The notes beneath the pieces were generated by a model that ran no database searches, was not told where the DNA came from, and saw only the letters and a program-made list of their open reading frames with translations. DNA of 64,000 bases from Nicotiana tabacum (taxonomy: Eukaryota; Streptophyta; Magnoliopsida; Solanales; Solanaceae): NCBI RefSeq assembly GCF_000715075.1, contig NC_134085.1, positions 152,052,178-152,116,177 of the forward strand. Reading direction: 5' to 3'. The position numbers and the translations under genes were made by a program. Of this stretch, positions 33,300 to 45,645 are shown one piece after another (the stretch's first letter is position 1; the number at the start of each line of letters is the position of its first letter).

Positions 33300-33930
33300 T
33301 TATTATTATTTTAAAAGAGAATTGCAACGTTATTAAAACACGTTTTGAACCACGTCACATCAATGCACCCATGATTTTGGACACGTTTTAACATCGTTGA
33401 GATTTGGATTTGGGTCGCATAAATGTGCACCCGAGTTTAGGGAAGTAATGTTATTAAAGGCGCGCCTAAAGCGACTAGTGTATTATTATTTTGGGTAAAG
33501 CTGTGAAATTTTGCTAAACGGCCCATCCGAAATCTAAGTAATTTTACAAACACGTATAGAGGGCCCCGTAGCTTGTGTACTTTTGTTTGTCGAGGCTCGT
33601 CTATTCATTATTTTTAAAGGAATTTGCAACGTCGTGAAAATGCATCTCGAACCATGTCAAAATCAATGTACCCGTGATTAGCGATACATTTCGACTCCGT
33701 TGGGATTTGGATTTGGGTCACATAAATGTGCACCCGAATTTGAGAAGGTAATGTTATTTAAAGTACGCGCCTAAAGAGATTAACGCGTGGTTATTTTGGG
33801 AAAAAGGCCGTGAAGTTCGCTAAGCGGCCGATCCCGAGTTCTAAGTAATTAATACATACATTTGTGAGGGCCCCGCAATCTATGCGTTTTACTAGGCGAG
33901 GCTCATCTCGTTTATTTTAAAAGGACAACC
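33300..33930 (-). repeat. Internal duplication of about 310 bp in the LTR
   Basis: Two diverged copies in tandem, each running from a TTGCAACG(T)CGT-like start through GGATTTGGATTTGGGTC, CATAAATGTGCACCCGA, CGCGCCTAAAG and GAGGGCCCCG. The right LTR has the same pair at about 51760-52390, so the duplication is older than the insertion. Ogre-A LTRs share several of these motifs (for example about 890-1100). Confidence 0.75.
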
Positions 33931-35174
33931 CTAAAGTGACTACATTTTTCTATTAAGTTCGTCTCTAAAATAAAAGAAAATCTCCAAATTAATTACATGC
34001 TTAAAAAAAAGGACGTAACTTATTAGTTATTAGTTTAAGACAAATGCAAATGGAAAATTGTAATCAAGCTTGTACAAAGGGAGATTGTTTCGTATCTTAT
34101 TCTATAAGTGAATATTACAAAAAAAATTGAAATTATAAATAGAATACAGAATTGACAAACAATAATATCAAAACGAAACTAATTACTCTCTACCAATTTA
34201 GACCCACCTTACTAGATGAATTGAACTGCCAGAATTAATTGTTTACAACTATTTGAAATTAAAACCAACCTTAATTGCTAATGCTTGCGAAAGTTTGTTA
34301 AAACTTGATCGACACTTGGAGAAATCTATTACATTTAAAGGAACTCTAACACGCCTTGTTCGAACTCAACTCACGCCTATTGAATTAATGACCTTAGCTT
34401 TACTACATCAAATCAAACTTCAAATATGGCAGACCTACTGACTCTACGAAATTACTGGCTAATTATGTTTGCCTAATACTTGCGGATCTTTGTTACTAAC
34501 AGGACTCAAAATCACAAACTTCAATTTATTTCTATTCCCATTTTTGTGAGTTCAAAGTTATACTTTACCAATCAACTAAATCGAAACGATTCTCAATATT
34601 AACTATTTACCAATTCAAATGGCTACAGGTATGAGGAAAACTGTTCAAAACTGCCTAAGATAGTTTTAAGTGTAGTCCAAGCTGGTTCAATATCTAGTGA
34701 CTTATTTTGATTTATGTAAACTAAACAGTGAGTGCTAATTTGCAAATTATTATATGTTGTGGTCAATATCTAATACATAACCCAACTCACGTTGAATGTG
34801 ATTTTGAACTACCTTATTCTGATAATATGAACTAACAAAACTGAAATTATTTAACTATGAAATTCATACAGACACACACCTAATAGTTTAACAATCTAAC
34901 AGTTTGTTCCAATTAAACACACATACTGAACTGCCAATTGAAAGATTCAGTTCAGTAATCCGACATCATACATCACCTAATTGCCAATCAGTGATTTAAA
35001 AGCAGTCCTAATTATACATATATCTGCCATTCATATAATAGGAAACACATAACTAATATCAAATATAATACAAGCATTCTATAGTTTAAACAATAAATCC
35101 TCTGGCCATTTCATTTCAGCTTCAATGAGCATACGCCAAGATGATTCAAAGTAGTGTACCTGGAATTGAGAATA

Positions 35175-35376
35175 GCAGAAGAAGAAGAAGAAGAAGAAGA
35201 AGAAGAAGAAGAAGAAGAAGAAGAAGAAGAAGAAGAAGAAGAAGAAGAAGAAGAAGAAGAAGAAGAAGAAGAAGAAGAAGAAGAAGAAGAAGAAGAAGAA
35301 CAAGAAGAACAAGAAGAACAAGAAGAGCAAGAAGAACAAGAAGAACAAGAAGAAGAAGAAGAAGAAGAAGAAGAAA
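35175..35376. repeat. Expanded (AAG)n microsatellite, about 200 bp
   Basis: Nearly pure AAG for about 120 bases, then AAG mixed with AACAAG units. At the same place in the sister LTR (about 53631-53658) only about 8 triplets stand. The poly-Glu, poly-Arg and poly-Ser ORFs through it are artefacts of the repeat. Confidence 0.95.
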
Positions 35377-37189
35377 GGCAGGTCAGCAGCAGTAGTAGTA
35401 TACAATACAGCAACACCACAGCAAAGAGCAGAGCAACAACCAGCAGAAATAACACCCAGCACAAGCAGTCCAAAACCCAGGAGTGAAACCAGAAAATACC
35501 AAGCAATTCACAGACATGAACAGAATGTATTCAGAAATGAGACAGGAGAGTAGATTTTCTGATTTCTGTTCTTCAGATTCTCAAATAAAGACACTCAGAA
35601 CCTCAATTAAACAGTAACAAACTGATTCTGATTTTTAGTGGTAAAGAAGACCTCACTTTTTCAGTATTTAGCTCTCAACCTATTGAACTCTTTAGGGTAA
35701 AAACTCAACTTGTATTTCACTCTTAAACTCTGAATTTATAACGTCAAAATCCAGCCTAACCTTACTCTATCACTCTGACCTTTTTTCAGATTCAAAAAGC
35801 CCCTTCCGATTTTCCTCAATTTGTCTAAAATGACTCTATTTTTAACCCAAAAACAGGCCTGCCCTCTCTGCCTTGAGACTATCAAATTTTCTGCCCATGA
35901 AATTCCCTGACAGCCACTACTACATGTTTTTCTCTTTTTTAATCCAAGGTTATGGGTGACTTAACATATTTAATCAACTTCCCATGTCATTAAGCCTTGT
36001 TACCCACTATTACTAAACAATTCATTAGTTTATTAGTACTTTAGTACCCTATTGACAGCCATTCAAACTAAAGCATTTTTCAAGTTTTGATACCCCACAT
36101 TACCCCTATGATGCCCTGAACAACTATTCTGCCTCAAACCCCCGCGACCACATCAGCTATAACCAATTCTTAAATAAGAAACCTAATCACTGATTAACCT
36201 AAACTAATCCTTAATTAATGACTGAAAACAAATGAACTGACTCTAAACCAATAAACATATCAGCTATAACCAATTCAAACTTTATCAAAATCAGTTAACG
36301 AATCAAGCTAGAAACTTAGTTTAGATCAAATATCATCAGAATGAAACCAATGATTCCGGGCAACATATATTGAACTATTAAGTTTAGATTGATTCACACA
36401 GATATAGTGAACAAGCTAACCAATTCTAACCTAGAACAAATGAACACTGAACGAAACAAACTAAACTCATATGAAAAACATGGTGAATAACAATGAGAAA
36501 GGGAAATTGGAACAATTTGAAACAAATGATACCAACAGGCTTATTTCCACACAAAATTAGAATAGAAAAGAAACAGGAGGGTAAACCTACTGGAATGAAC
36601 CAAATATTAAACTATTATCATGCTAATCTAACATTCAAGCATAACAGACTAATCGACAACACTTATTCAATCGATTACACAAATTATAACATTTAGCAGT
36701 TAACAACAAACAATTAGAATAATTAGACCAACAAGTGATTCGAGTGGTATTGACAAAAACAGGGAACTTACAAACTAACAGATTACATGGCTAATAGCAT
36801 ATATTCGACCATGAATAGAAGCAGACTCGACCAAATAAGAAGGCTTGATTTGAGAAGAAGAAGAAGCAATGAACCAAACTGGATTATAACTAAACTAAAC
36901 ACAATTAATAGTAACAAAAAATATAACAAGAGAGAAAAGAGAAAAATACCTTAACAACACAAAACTAGACGAACCCAGGTCGAACTCTTGACTCGAACTT
37001 TTTGAGGTCGAACGGACCTTAATAGAGTGTTCTCAACGGAGAACACTTCGACTAAGGTTGATTAGATGCCCAAATTCCTCTAATTTCGGACAAAGCCCAG
37101 GTTTGGTCTTTATAGGGGTCTTGGTTCCATTTGGGGTTCGAATGGTTCTAGCAAGATTCGAACCAGAACAAAGGTATTTTGGGCATGAG

Positions 37190-37452
37190 GGAGGTCAGGG
37201 GGTGTCGTGGTGTGAGTTTGGGACTGGTTGGGGTAGGTTTAGGTTCTGCTCGAATCTTCGATTGAAGATTCGAGAAGTTGGAGGTTGATTCTAGGCAAAC
37301 GGTTAACGGATTCGTAACAAGGGTGGTCAGGGGGTGCCGTGGTGTGAGTTCGGGACTAGTTGGGGTAGGTTTAGGTTCTGCTCGAATATTCGATTGAAGA
37401 TTCGAGAAGCTAGAGGTTGATTCGAGGCAAACGGTTAGCGAATCCGTAACGA
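37190..37452 (-). repeat. 131-bp tandem duplication in the LTR
   Basis: Two copies run from GGTCAGGGGGTG through GTTGGGGTAGGTTTAGG and a TCGAAT...ATTCGA inverted repeat to CGTAACGAGGGTGGT. The right LTR shows the same at about 55476-55741, so it predates insertion. Confidence 0.8.
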
Positions 37453-37538
37453 GGGTGGTTAGATGGCTTAGGGGTGTTAATTTGGTGACCGGCGGCGTTG
37501 TTGCCGCCGGGTTTCAGGCGGAGGTGTGAGAGGGCGGC

Positions 37539-37628
37539 TAGGGTTTGGGCTATGGTGAGGCTCCTCTCTGAGAGAGACAATGAATAGGGGGTCGGGGGGG
37601 GGGGCTGGGTAGAGATTAAGGTTATATA
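37539..37628 (-). promoter_or_regulatory. LTR promoter of Ogre-B (3' LTR copy)
   Basis: Minus strand: TATATAA (37628-37622) in a CCCTATATAACC context, then a C-rich leader and AAACCCTA (37546-37539). The 5' LTR has the same TATA box at 55913-55907. The order matches the Ogre-A promoter. Confidence 0.6.
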
Positions 37629-38457
37629 GGGATGGGTGGTTTAATCTTGACCGTTGGATCAAGCACGATCAACGGCCTGGATCAATTCTCTTAAAGGAAA
37701 TGGTGACGTTTGGTCATGCATCGAGACTGGGTCGACCCGGGTTGAAATGGATCGGGTTATGGGGGAAGGACGGGACCGTTAGATCATTGGGAACGGACGG
37801 CTCGGATCAACTTGCCTAAAACGGCATCGTTTCAAATAATGCTGGGTTGAACTGAACAGTCTAATGGAAACAAATCAACGGCTTAGATCTGAGGCACCGA
37901 AACGGCGTCGTTTGGACTATCTGAGAGACCAGGCTTATTGGATTGGATAGTTTGATATGATTTGGGCCTGATTTTGCATTGAAATTGGCCAGTTCCGATT
38001 TGGTCCAATTTTCATTCTTTTCTTTTTTCCTTTTATTTTCTTTTAAGTCCTAAAAACCAAACTTCCTAAATTAAATTGTAAAACCAAGATTATTTTAAAA
38101 AGATATTAATTAACCCTTAACAATAATTAACACACAAGATCAAATATTAATTAAAATAAAATCACACAATTAAACAATAAAAATGACAAAGCTACCAAAA
38201 TTCATATTTTTGTGATTTTCATTCTTTAAAATAGGACATGGTTTAATTAATTCAAAAATGCACAATTAAATCCTAAATATGCATGCAACATGTATTTTGA
38301 TATTTTTCAATTAATTAAAACAAGGTAAACATTCACAGACAAAAATAATTATCCAAAATGTCACGCTAAATTCTCAAAATTGTACCCAAAGGCAATTTGT
38401 TTTATTTTTCGATTTCTTTTGGAGTAGTTTTCGTGAAGCAAAAATCACGTGCTCACA

Positions 38458-38473
38458 GCTGGCCCTCTTTGTC
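38458..38473 (-). other. Polypurine tract of Ogre-B
   Basis: Minus strand GACAAAGAGGGCCAGC, directly before the LTR start TGTGAGC. It aligns with the Ogre-A PPT. Confidence 0.8.
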
Positions 38474-38571
38474 TGGAAACACAAAGAGTTTTCGTGCAAA
38501 GATAAAGTGAGCGGATACGAGCGATTTTTGCCCGTTGGAATACTCCGTGTGAAGCATTTTTGAAAAGATTT

Positions 38572-38638
38572 AACCGAACCTTGCTTCACAGGTTTCCTAC
38601 ATATCCCTGGCTAAAAGGGAATCAGGTTAATGTAGTTC
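38572..38638 (-). other. Structured RNA module D of Ogre-B
   Basis: Minus strand: P1 CTACA/TGTAG, P2 TTAACC/GGTTAA (six pairs), P3 TCCC/GGGA, P4 AACCT/AGGTT. It is position-matched to Ogre-A module D, with paired changes in P2, P3 and P4. It lies about 115 bases before the LTR. Confidence 0.74.
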
Positions 38639-38909
38639 GGGAAGTTTTGGTAGCTGGGACTACCATGGGACTGCATTTTTGCGGTTACTGTTGCTGCATG
38701 TTGTTGCTACTGCTTTTTGATCTCCTTATTACACCGTGCCAAAAGAAAACAAGAAGCTAGACTTAAACTAGGAATTACAAAATCTTATCTATCTCCGACT
38801 TGTTCTTGTAGTCTTCTTTCTGATTTCTGCGATGGGATTCATGCTGGGGGTATTTTGTTGTAACCCTCCGCATTACTGACCTCTGATTTGATCTTGAAAT
38901 GTATTCCTC

Positions 38910-40030
38910 TGTTCTGCAGGCAGGCTCCTAACTTTAACAACTTAAAAAGTAATGCCTCCGTTCTATGGGCGGGCTCCCAACTGCAACAACTTTAAAATTT
39001 AACAACCTCCATTCTACAGGCGGGCTTCTGACTTCATCAACTTAAAATTTAACAACCTCCATTCTACAGGCGGGCTCCTGACTTCTTCGACTTAAAATTA
39101 TAACAACCTCCGTTCTACAGGCGGGCTCCTAACCTCAATCTTAAAATTTATTCCTCTGTTCTACAAGCAGGCCCCTGACTTCGTTTTGAAATGTACTCCT
39201 CTGTTCTATAGGCGGGCTCCTGACTCCAACAGCAATTTAAAGATAAAACAGCCTCAATTCTCCAGGCGGGCTCCTGACTTCAACAATTTCTTAAAAACAT
39301 AACACCTCCATTCTCCAGACGGGCTCCTGACTTCAACAACTTCTTAAAAATATAATACCTCCATTCTCCAGGCGGGCTCCTGACTTCAACGACTTAAAAT
39401 ATAATACCTGCATTCTCCAGGCGGGCTCCTGACTTCAACAACTTCCTAAAAATATAACACCTCCATTCTCCAGGCGGGCTCCTGACTTCAACTACTTCTT
39501 AAAATATAATACCTCCATTCTCCAGGCGGGCTCCTGACTTCAACTACTTCTTAAAATATAATACCTCCATTTTCCAGGCGGGCTCCTGACTTCGACTACT
39601 TCTTAAAATATAACACCTCCATTCTCCAGGCGGGCTCCTGACTTCAACAATAATTTAAAGATAATACCTCCATTCTCCAGGCGGGCTCCTGACTTCGACT
39701 ACAACTTGAAAATATAACAACCTCCATTCTCCAGGCGGGCTCCTGTCTTCGACTACAACTTAAAATATAACACCTCCATTCTCCAGGCGGGCTCCTGACT
39801 TCTACTACGACTTAAAAGATAATACCTCCATTCTCCAGGCGGGCTCCTGACTTCAACTACAACTTGAAAATATAACAACCTCCGTTCTCCAGGCGGACTC
39901 CTGACTTCAACAACTTCTTAAAAATATAACACCTCCATTCTTCAGGCGGGCTCCTGACTTCAACTATTTCTTAAAATATAATACCTTCATTCTCCAGGTG
40001 GGCTCCTGACTTCAACTAATTCTTAAAAAT
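38910..40030 (-). repeat. 52-bp minisatellite, about 22 copies
   Basis: Plus-strand unit: ACCTCCATTCTCCAGGCGGG followed by CTCCTGACTTCAACTACTTC and an A/T tail of varying length (unit 43-56, mostly 52). Copies at the PPT-near end (38910-39250) are more diverged; those at 39300-39990 are nearly identical. The core, CAGG-N6-CCTG on the element's sense strand, matches the 47-bp array of Ogre-A. Confidence 0.93.
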
Positions 40031-41176
40031 GCATTTTATTGTTGTTGTTCCTTCCTGCCTCCTGAACCATTTTCCTTCTAACTTGAAATTATCTTCTTTC
40101 AGAACTGCTTCCCTCAAAACTGGTGTTTCATACCACTGTTGAGGATAACACCGGTGTTTCATTAAAAATAAGTTATTTTCCTCCTTCGAAGACTACTTCC
40201 CTTAAAGCTGGTGCTTTCCTTCCACTGGAACTACTTCCCTTAAGACTTGTGTTATCTTCCTTCCGAAATTGCTCCCTTTAAAACTTGTTTGGTTTCCTCA
40301 CTCCTCCGAGAATTTTCAACAATGGCAGAAAATTTTCTGCCCCAGTTTTGGTGCTCTTCCTTATGACGTGTCTTTCCTCTATTAATAAGATTTCGCTTTT
40401 CCTGCTTCAAATCAAAGAAAATTTGTTAGTTTAAAACACGGTGAGTGGTCATGCCACTCCTGCTTGGGATGGTTTTTCATTTTCCCCTTTCTCTGCTCTG
40501 CGTTTCCAAAACTTGTTTGGGAATGATGTTATTTGCCGGGGATGATATTCCTGCTGGGGATGGTTTTTCCCTGTCTTCCTTCCCTGCTCTGTGTTGTCCG
40601 ACTAACTCAGAACTTGGTCGATAATCTGTCGGAGTTGTTCCTGTATCTCGAAAATCTGCTGGGGATCCTCTTGGAACTTTGTCCATAATTTTCTCAACTG
40701 TTGTTTTTCAGTTTTTCTCCAACTTCCCCTGATCATTTGGTCCTCTTGGAATCTAGACCAATTCATCATTTGGTCTTGCAACAAACGTCTTTTCCGTTTC
40801 ATTGCCTTATCTTTGGCCTGTCCTATTCACATTTTGTTTTGTACCATTTTGGAAATTGGTAGTAAGCTCTAAAGAATCTTTCTTGAAAACAAAATGCTGG
40901 AGAAAAAGTCTTTAAACAAAGAAATGAAAAAGTGATGATTTCAAAAGATAGAAAAAAAAGAAGTCTTTCTGAACAAATGCTGGGGAAAAGAAAAGAACTT
41001 ATCTGAATGATATAACTGATCCCAACGATCATGTCGTGCATTCCGGATTAATCAACCCAGTCTATTTGTATCAATCAATCTTTCGGACGGCCTCATCTTG
41101 CTGGGGATAAACAGGCACTCAACTCTTTGCCAAATGCGGATCCTTTCCGCTAATCTTGTCTTGTCATCTCATAGTG

Positions 41177-41345
41177 CCCTTCGAGGGGTTTTCATTAATA
41201 AGACTCTCTCATTTCTCTCAACTCCCGTCGCCCTATGGTGCCCGTGAAGGGTTTCACCATAAGACTCTCTCATCTTGTTTCTCTCAGCTTTCGTCACCTT
41301 ATGGTGCCTGTGAAGGTTTTCACTGATAAGACTCTCTCATTTTAT
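41177..41345 (-). repeat. 68-bp hairpin repeat family in Ogre-B, 3 copies
   Basis: Plus strand: three units, each with GGTGCC(C/T)GTGAAGG or AGTGCCCTTCGAGG, then TTTTCA, then AAGACTCTCTCAT. They are the reverse complement of the Ogre-A family at 13277-13450. The inner stem is CCC/GGG in one copy and CCT/AGG in another. Confidence 0.8.
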
Positions 41346-41696
41346 TTTTCTTTCTCAGCTGGGGATTGGAGTGTTACCGATAAGATTTTCTCTACTGGGG
41401 ATTATTTTGGCTATCAATTCCTTCAGCTCATGATCCTCGTTCAGTCGGGGATCAGTGTATTATTCTTGGCTTTTATTTGCCTGACTTGGCACCTCTCAGA
41501 TACTAATTGGGAGGTCTTTTTTTTTTAACATCCATATGGGTTTTGTTTGGGGCTAAAGAAAAGGGTATCAAAATTCGAAATAACTTCGACGGGTAAAACA
41601 TTACAACTCTTGGAATCAAATTTTCCCAAAATTTTAAAACATAACTTCTGCCCCTGTTTTCTTGATTGGGGGATTTTAGATTTTTTGTTACACTAT

Positions 41697-41753
41697 GACC
41701 GAGCCGTGAGGCGCCTACGTATGCTTTTTGAGGAATCAGGTCAAACGTAGTTC
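41697..41753 (-). other. Structured RNA module C of Ogre-B
   Basis: Minus strand: P1 CTACG/CGTAG, P2 TGACC/GGTCA, P4 GCC/GGC. P3 is weak here (TTCC against GCAT). It lies about 240 bases after the end of pol, matching module C of Ogre-A. Confidence 0.68.
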
Positions 41754-41988
41754 CCAATTCCTTTGTTTTTCTTGTGACTTTTCTTTTGTCTTTATTATCA
41801 TTATTTTTCTCTTCTCTTTTTCTTTCATTTTCATTACTGATTCCAAAAGAGGGGTATGAAAGAATAAATAAGGCTCAAAAGGAGAAGCAAAGGTTGAAGT
41901 GTTTGGATGGAAGAACAAATTTCCTCCGTCATTTCATTCTCCGATACCATGCCAAATGCAAACAAACAACAATTACAATTAAAAGAAA

Positions 41989-43300
41989 TCATACATAATA
42001 TCTCTTAACTGCGTCAGAATTGATAGCCATGTCGACACATTTCCCTTCGATATCTGTTAAACATAAAGCGACATTGGACAATACTCTGGTTACAATGAAT
42101 GGCCCTTGCCAATTCGAGGCGAACTTGCCCTTTGCCTCAGCCTGATGTGGGAGGATGCATTTCAGCACTTGCTGGCCTACTTCAAACCTCCGGGGACGCA
42201 CCTTTTTGTTTTATGCTCTTGCCATTCTCTTTTGATATAACTGGCCATGACACACAGCTGCCAATCTCTTTTCATCAATCAAGTTCAACTGCTCCAAACG
42301 GGTTTTGACCCACTGGTCATCATCAATCTCAGCCTCAGCGATAATCTAAAGGGATGGAATTTCAACTTCTGCCGGTATCACTGCTTCGGTTTCGTATACC
42401 AACAAATAAGGAGTTGCACCTACTGAAGTACGAACAGTGGTGCGATAACCCAACAATGCAAATGGTAATTTTTCATGCCATTGCCTCGAACCTTCTACAA
42501 TCTTCCGAAGTATCTTCTTTATGTTTTTGTTGGCTGCCTCAACTGCTCCATTCGCCTTGGGATGATATGGGGTGGAATTGCGGTGTGTAATCTTAAACTG
42601 TTGACATACCTCTTTCATCAAATTGCTATTAAGATTAGCACCATTATCCGTGATGATCACCTTTGGGATTCCCAATCGACAGATGACATTTGAGTGAACA
42701 AAATTGACCACTGCTTTCTTGGTCACAGACTTGAAAGTTTTGGCCTCAACCCATTTGGTGAAATAATCAATGGCTACCAGGATGAACCTATGCTCGTTGG
42801 ATATTGCTGGCTCAATTGGTCCAATGATATCCATGCCCCAGGCAACAAATGGCCATGGTGCTGATATTGTATGCAATTCTGTCGGTGGAGAATGAATCAG
42901 ATCTCCGTGTATCTGACACTAATGGCATTTTCGCACGAAACTGATACAATCACGCTCCATAGTGAGCCAATAGTACCCTGCTCGAAGAATCTTTTTCGCC
43001 AATACATATCCGCTAATATGTGGCCCACAAACTCCAGCATGTACCTCTGTCATAACTGTCGTGTCTTGACTAGCATCTATACATCTCAGCAATCCCAAAT
43101 CTAGTGTTCTTTTGTACAACACTCCTCCACTGAGGAAAAATCCATTTGCCAGTCGCCGAATGGCTCTCTTTTGATCTCCGGTGGCTTGCTCCGGGTATAT
43201 CCCCATCCTGAGGTATTCCTTAACATCATAGAACCATGGTTCGCCATCCGGCTCTTCCTCTAACATGTTGCAATAAGCATGCTGATCACGAACCTGAATA
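41989..43300 (-). pseudogene. Integrase of Ogre-B (point stops only)
   Basis: In the same frame as RT. The zinc site has EVHAGVCGPH (H-X6-H) and CH-stop-CQ, where TAG (42919-42921) replaces a CAG kept in Ogre-A. MDIIGP, IITDNGAN and NGAVEAANKN carry all three acidic residues. Further stops lie at 42346-42348 and near 42210. The C-terminal domain (42201-41989) ends DAVKRYYV. No frameshift is seen, in contrast to Ogre-A. Confidence 0.9.
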
Positions 43301-43770
43301 TGCAACGGGTCAACATAAATTTTGTCTGGATGGTGCAACATTGATGCTAAGGTGGCCAAAGCATTGGCAATCTCATTATGAACTCTTGGGATATGTCTGA
43401 ACTCTACTAATCGAAATCGCTTGCTCAGATCGTGCAAACATTGTCGATATGGTATGAGCTTCAAATCCTTTGTTTCCCATTCACCCTGAATCTGATGCAC
43501 CAGGAGGTCCGAGTCTCCCAATACCAAGACGTCTTGGACATGCATGTTTGCAGCTAGTCGTAGACCCAAAATGCACGCCTCATACTCAGCCATATTGTTG
43601 GTACAATAGAAACACAGCTGAGCCGTAACAGGATAATGATGTCCTGTTTCAGAAATAAGTACCGCTCCTATTCCAACTCCCTTCGCATTTGCGGCTCCAT
43701 CGAAAAAAAGCTTCCCTCCTGGTTCCTTGGTCATTTCCAACTCATCTATATGCATCACTTCTTCATCAAG
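43301..43770 (-). pseudogene. Second (archaeal-type) RNase H of Ogre-B
   Basis: Open within the long frame 44208-42919. FFDGAANAKGVGIGAVLIS, NNMAEYEACILGL, GDSDLLVHQIQGEW and HIPRVHNEIANALATLAS give the expected acidic and His positions; the last motif has Asn where Ogre-A has Asp, so the final catalytic Asp may be lost. Confidence 0.85.
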
Positions 43771-45466
43771 AAAATACGTCCTCAAGGGCTCGTATTCTTC
43801 ATCAACAGGATTCTCGGCCAAGTGATCAGCCAATGCTTGGGCCTTCATGGTCGTCCTCGTCACATAGATGATGTCGAATTCTGTGAGTAATATCTGCCAT
43901 TTCGCCAATCTCCCTGTGAGAATAGGCTTCTTGAAAATATACTTCAGTGGATCCAAGCGTGAAATGAGATAAGTAGTATATGATGACAGATAGTGCTTCA
44001 ATTTCTGGGCCACCCAAGTTAGGGCGCAACATGTCTTCTCGAGTTGAGTGTACTTAACCTCATAGCCTGTAAACTTGTTGCTGAGATAATAGATGGCTTG
44101 CTCCTTCCTTCCTGTAATGTCGTGTTGCCCTAGTACGCAGCCAAACGAATTCTCCAGGACGGTTAGATAAAGAATTAACGGTCTTCCCGGCTCAGGTGGA
44201 ACCAACACAGGTGGATTTGATAAATATCCTTTGATTTGGTCAAATGCTTCCTGACACTATGTCGTCCATTCTACCTCAGCATCTTTCTTCAGTAGCTGAA
44301 AAATGGGTTCACAAGTTGCTGTGAGTTGAGCAATAAACATGCTGATATAATTCAACCTTCCCAACAGACTCATTACTTCTGTCTTGTTCTTCGGCGGTGG
44401 CAAATCTTGGATGGATTTGATCTTTGATGGGTCCAACTCAATGCCTTGCCGACTGATGATGAATCCCAACAGCTTTCCAGATGGAACACCAAATGCACAT
44501 TTGGCCGGGTTGAGCTTAATATCGTACCTTCGAAGTCTTTGGAAAAACCTCCTTAGGTCTGCTACGTGGTCTTCCTGATGCTTGGATTTTATGATCACAT
44601 CGTTCACGTATACCTCAATCTCTTTGTGTATCATGTCATGAAACACAGTAGTAATTGCTCTCATGTACGTTGCCCCAGCATTCTTCAAACCAAATGGCAT
44701 TACCCGGTAGCAATAAGTCCCTCACGGCGTAATGAAAGCCGTCTTTTCCGCATCTTCTTCATCCATCAGAATCTGATGATACCCAGTATAGCAATCCACA
44801 AAAGACTCGATCTCACGTCCGGCACAATTATCGATCAAGCTATGGATGTTGGGTAATGGAAAGTTATCCTTTGAGCTTGCCCTGTTCAGAATGCGGTAAT
44901 CGACACACGCCCTGATCTTCCCATCTTTCTTCGGCACTGGCACCACATTAGCCAACCAATCAGGATATCTAGTGACCCGAATAATCTTTGCTTGCAGCTG
45001 CTTGGTTACTTCCTCTGTAATCTTCACACTCATGTCTGTTTTGAACTTCCTCAATTTCTGCTTGACGGGAGGGCATACCGGGTTAATGGGCAATTTGTGA
45101 ACCACTAAATCCGTGCTTAACCCTGGCATGTTATCATACGACCATGCAAAAATGTCTTTGAACTCAATAAGTGCTTTGATTAGTTCTTCCCTAATATTCG
45201 ATGCAATGTGGATGCTTATTTTAGTTTCGTTGATATCATTTGCATCCCCTAAATTAATGGCTTCTGTGTCATTTAAGTTGGGCTTGGATTTCTCTTCAAA
45301 CTGGCTTAACTCTCTGTTTATCTCTTCGAAGGCTTCATCCTCATCGTATTCCGATTCATCATCATAATCAACCTCTTGTACAATTAGTTCGGAATCAGAT
45401 TGATTTTTTAGACTGGGTTGAAGATCCGTTGTGCATGCCATATCATTAGAACCAATATAAAGAGAA
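43771..45466 (-). pseudogene. Reverse transcriptase and RNase H of Ogre-B (YVND mutant)
   Basis: It follows the intron acceptor at 45467. The acidic linker, the ACVDYRILNRASSKDNFPLP block and the thumb segment are present. The active site reads YVND (44599-44610): the first catalytic Asp codon GAC is AAC. Stops lie at 44722-44724 (TGA for a TGG kept in Ogre-A) and 44257-44259. RNase H (about 44190-43870) has LILYLTVLENSFGCVLGQHD and EKTCCALTW. All pieces share one frame. Confidence 0.9.
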
Positions 45467-45645
45467 CTGTTCAGAAAGAGAAAAGAAGAAAACAAAATTA
45501 GAACAAAATAAGAAGAAAAAAGCTTTCACTTTTTTTTTAAAATACGGGATAAGAGAGTTTCACACTTTGCCGAATACAAAACAAAACTGGATTACAACCC
45601 TGGAATAATCCAAAAAGACAAGAAAGAAAAATCAGAGCCCACTAC
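45467..45645 (-). other. Ogre-B intron between protease and RT
   Basis: Minus strand: donor GTAGTG at 45645, acceptor CTGAACAG ending at 45467, 179 bases, T-rich near the acceptor. The upstream frame reads TGG TAG over the donor, and splicing restores the frame by joining TG to T, exactly as in Ogre-A. Confidence 0.75.

Larger units (their letters stand above)
32945..38457 (-). repeat. 3' LTR of Ogre-B (5513 bp)
   Basis: On the plus strand it begins TGTCACACC and ends GCTCACA, with a G-box CACGTG at 38446-38451. It contains a duplicated segment of about 310 bp, an (AAG)n tract and a 131-bp tandem duplication, listed separately. Small ORFs within it (for example 34253-34441, 37058-37288) occur in both LTRs but resemble no family. 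Confidence 0.95.
38639..41696 (-). other. 3' untranslated region of Ogre-B
   Basis: About 3 kb between modules D and C. It holds the 52-bp array (38910-40030) and the 68-bp hairpin family (41177-41345). The stretch 40470-40810 reads on the minus strand as a Gln/Arg/Asp-rich frame; I see no domain and call it non-coding. The GGGGCAGAAAATTTTCT anchor shared with Ogre-A is at about 40326-40345. Confidence 0.72.

Noticed and set aside
34253..34441. 62-residue ORF present in both Ogre-B LTRs (also 52702-52890)
   Set aside because: Two copies are expected because LTRs are copies; it shows no domain and no counterpart in Ogre-A.
35079..35506. ORFs coding for long runs of Glu, Arg, Ser or Phe
   Set aside because: They are six-frame readings of the (AAG)n tract in an LTR.
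38910..40030. Regular repeat resembling a CRISPR array
   Set aside because: The spacers are themselves similar, the unit varies in length, and the context is a plant retrotransposon 3' UTR.
40470..40810. Gln/Arg-rich minus-strand ORFs in the Ogre-B 3' UTR
   Set aside because: Compositional bias only; no domain, and not found in the matching part of Ogre-A.
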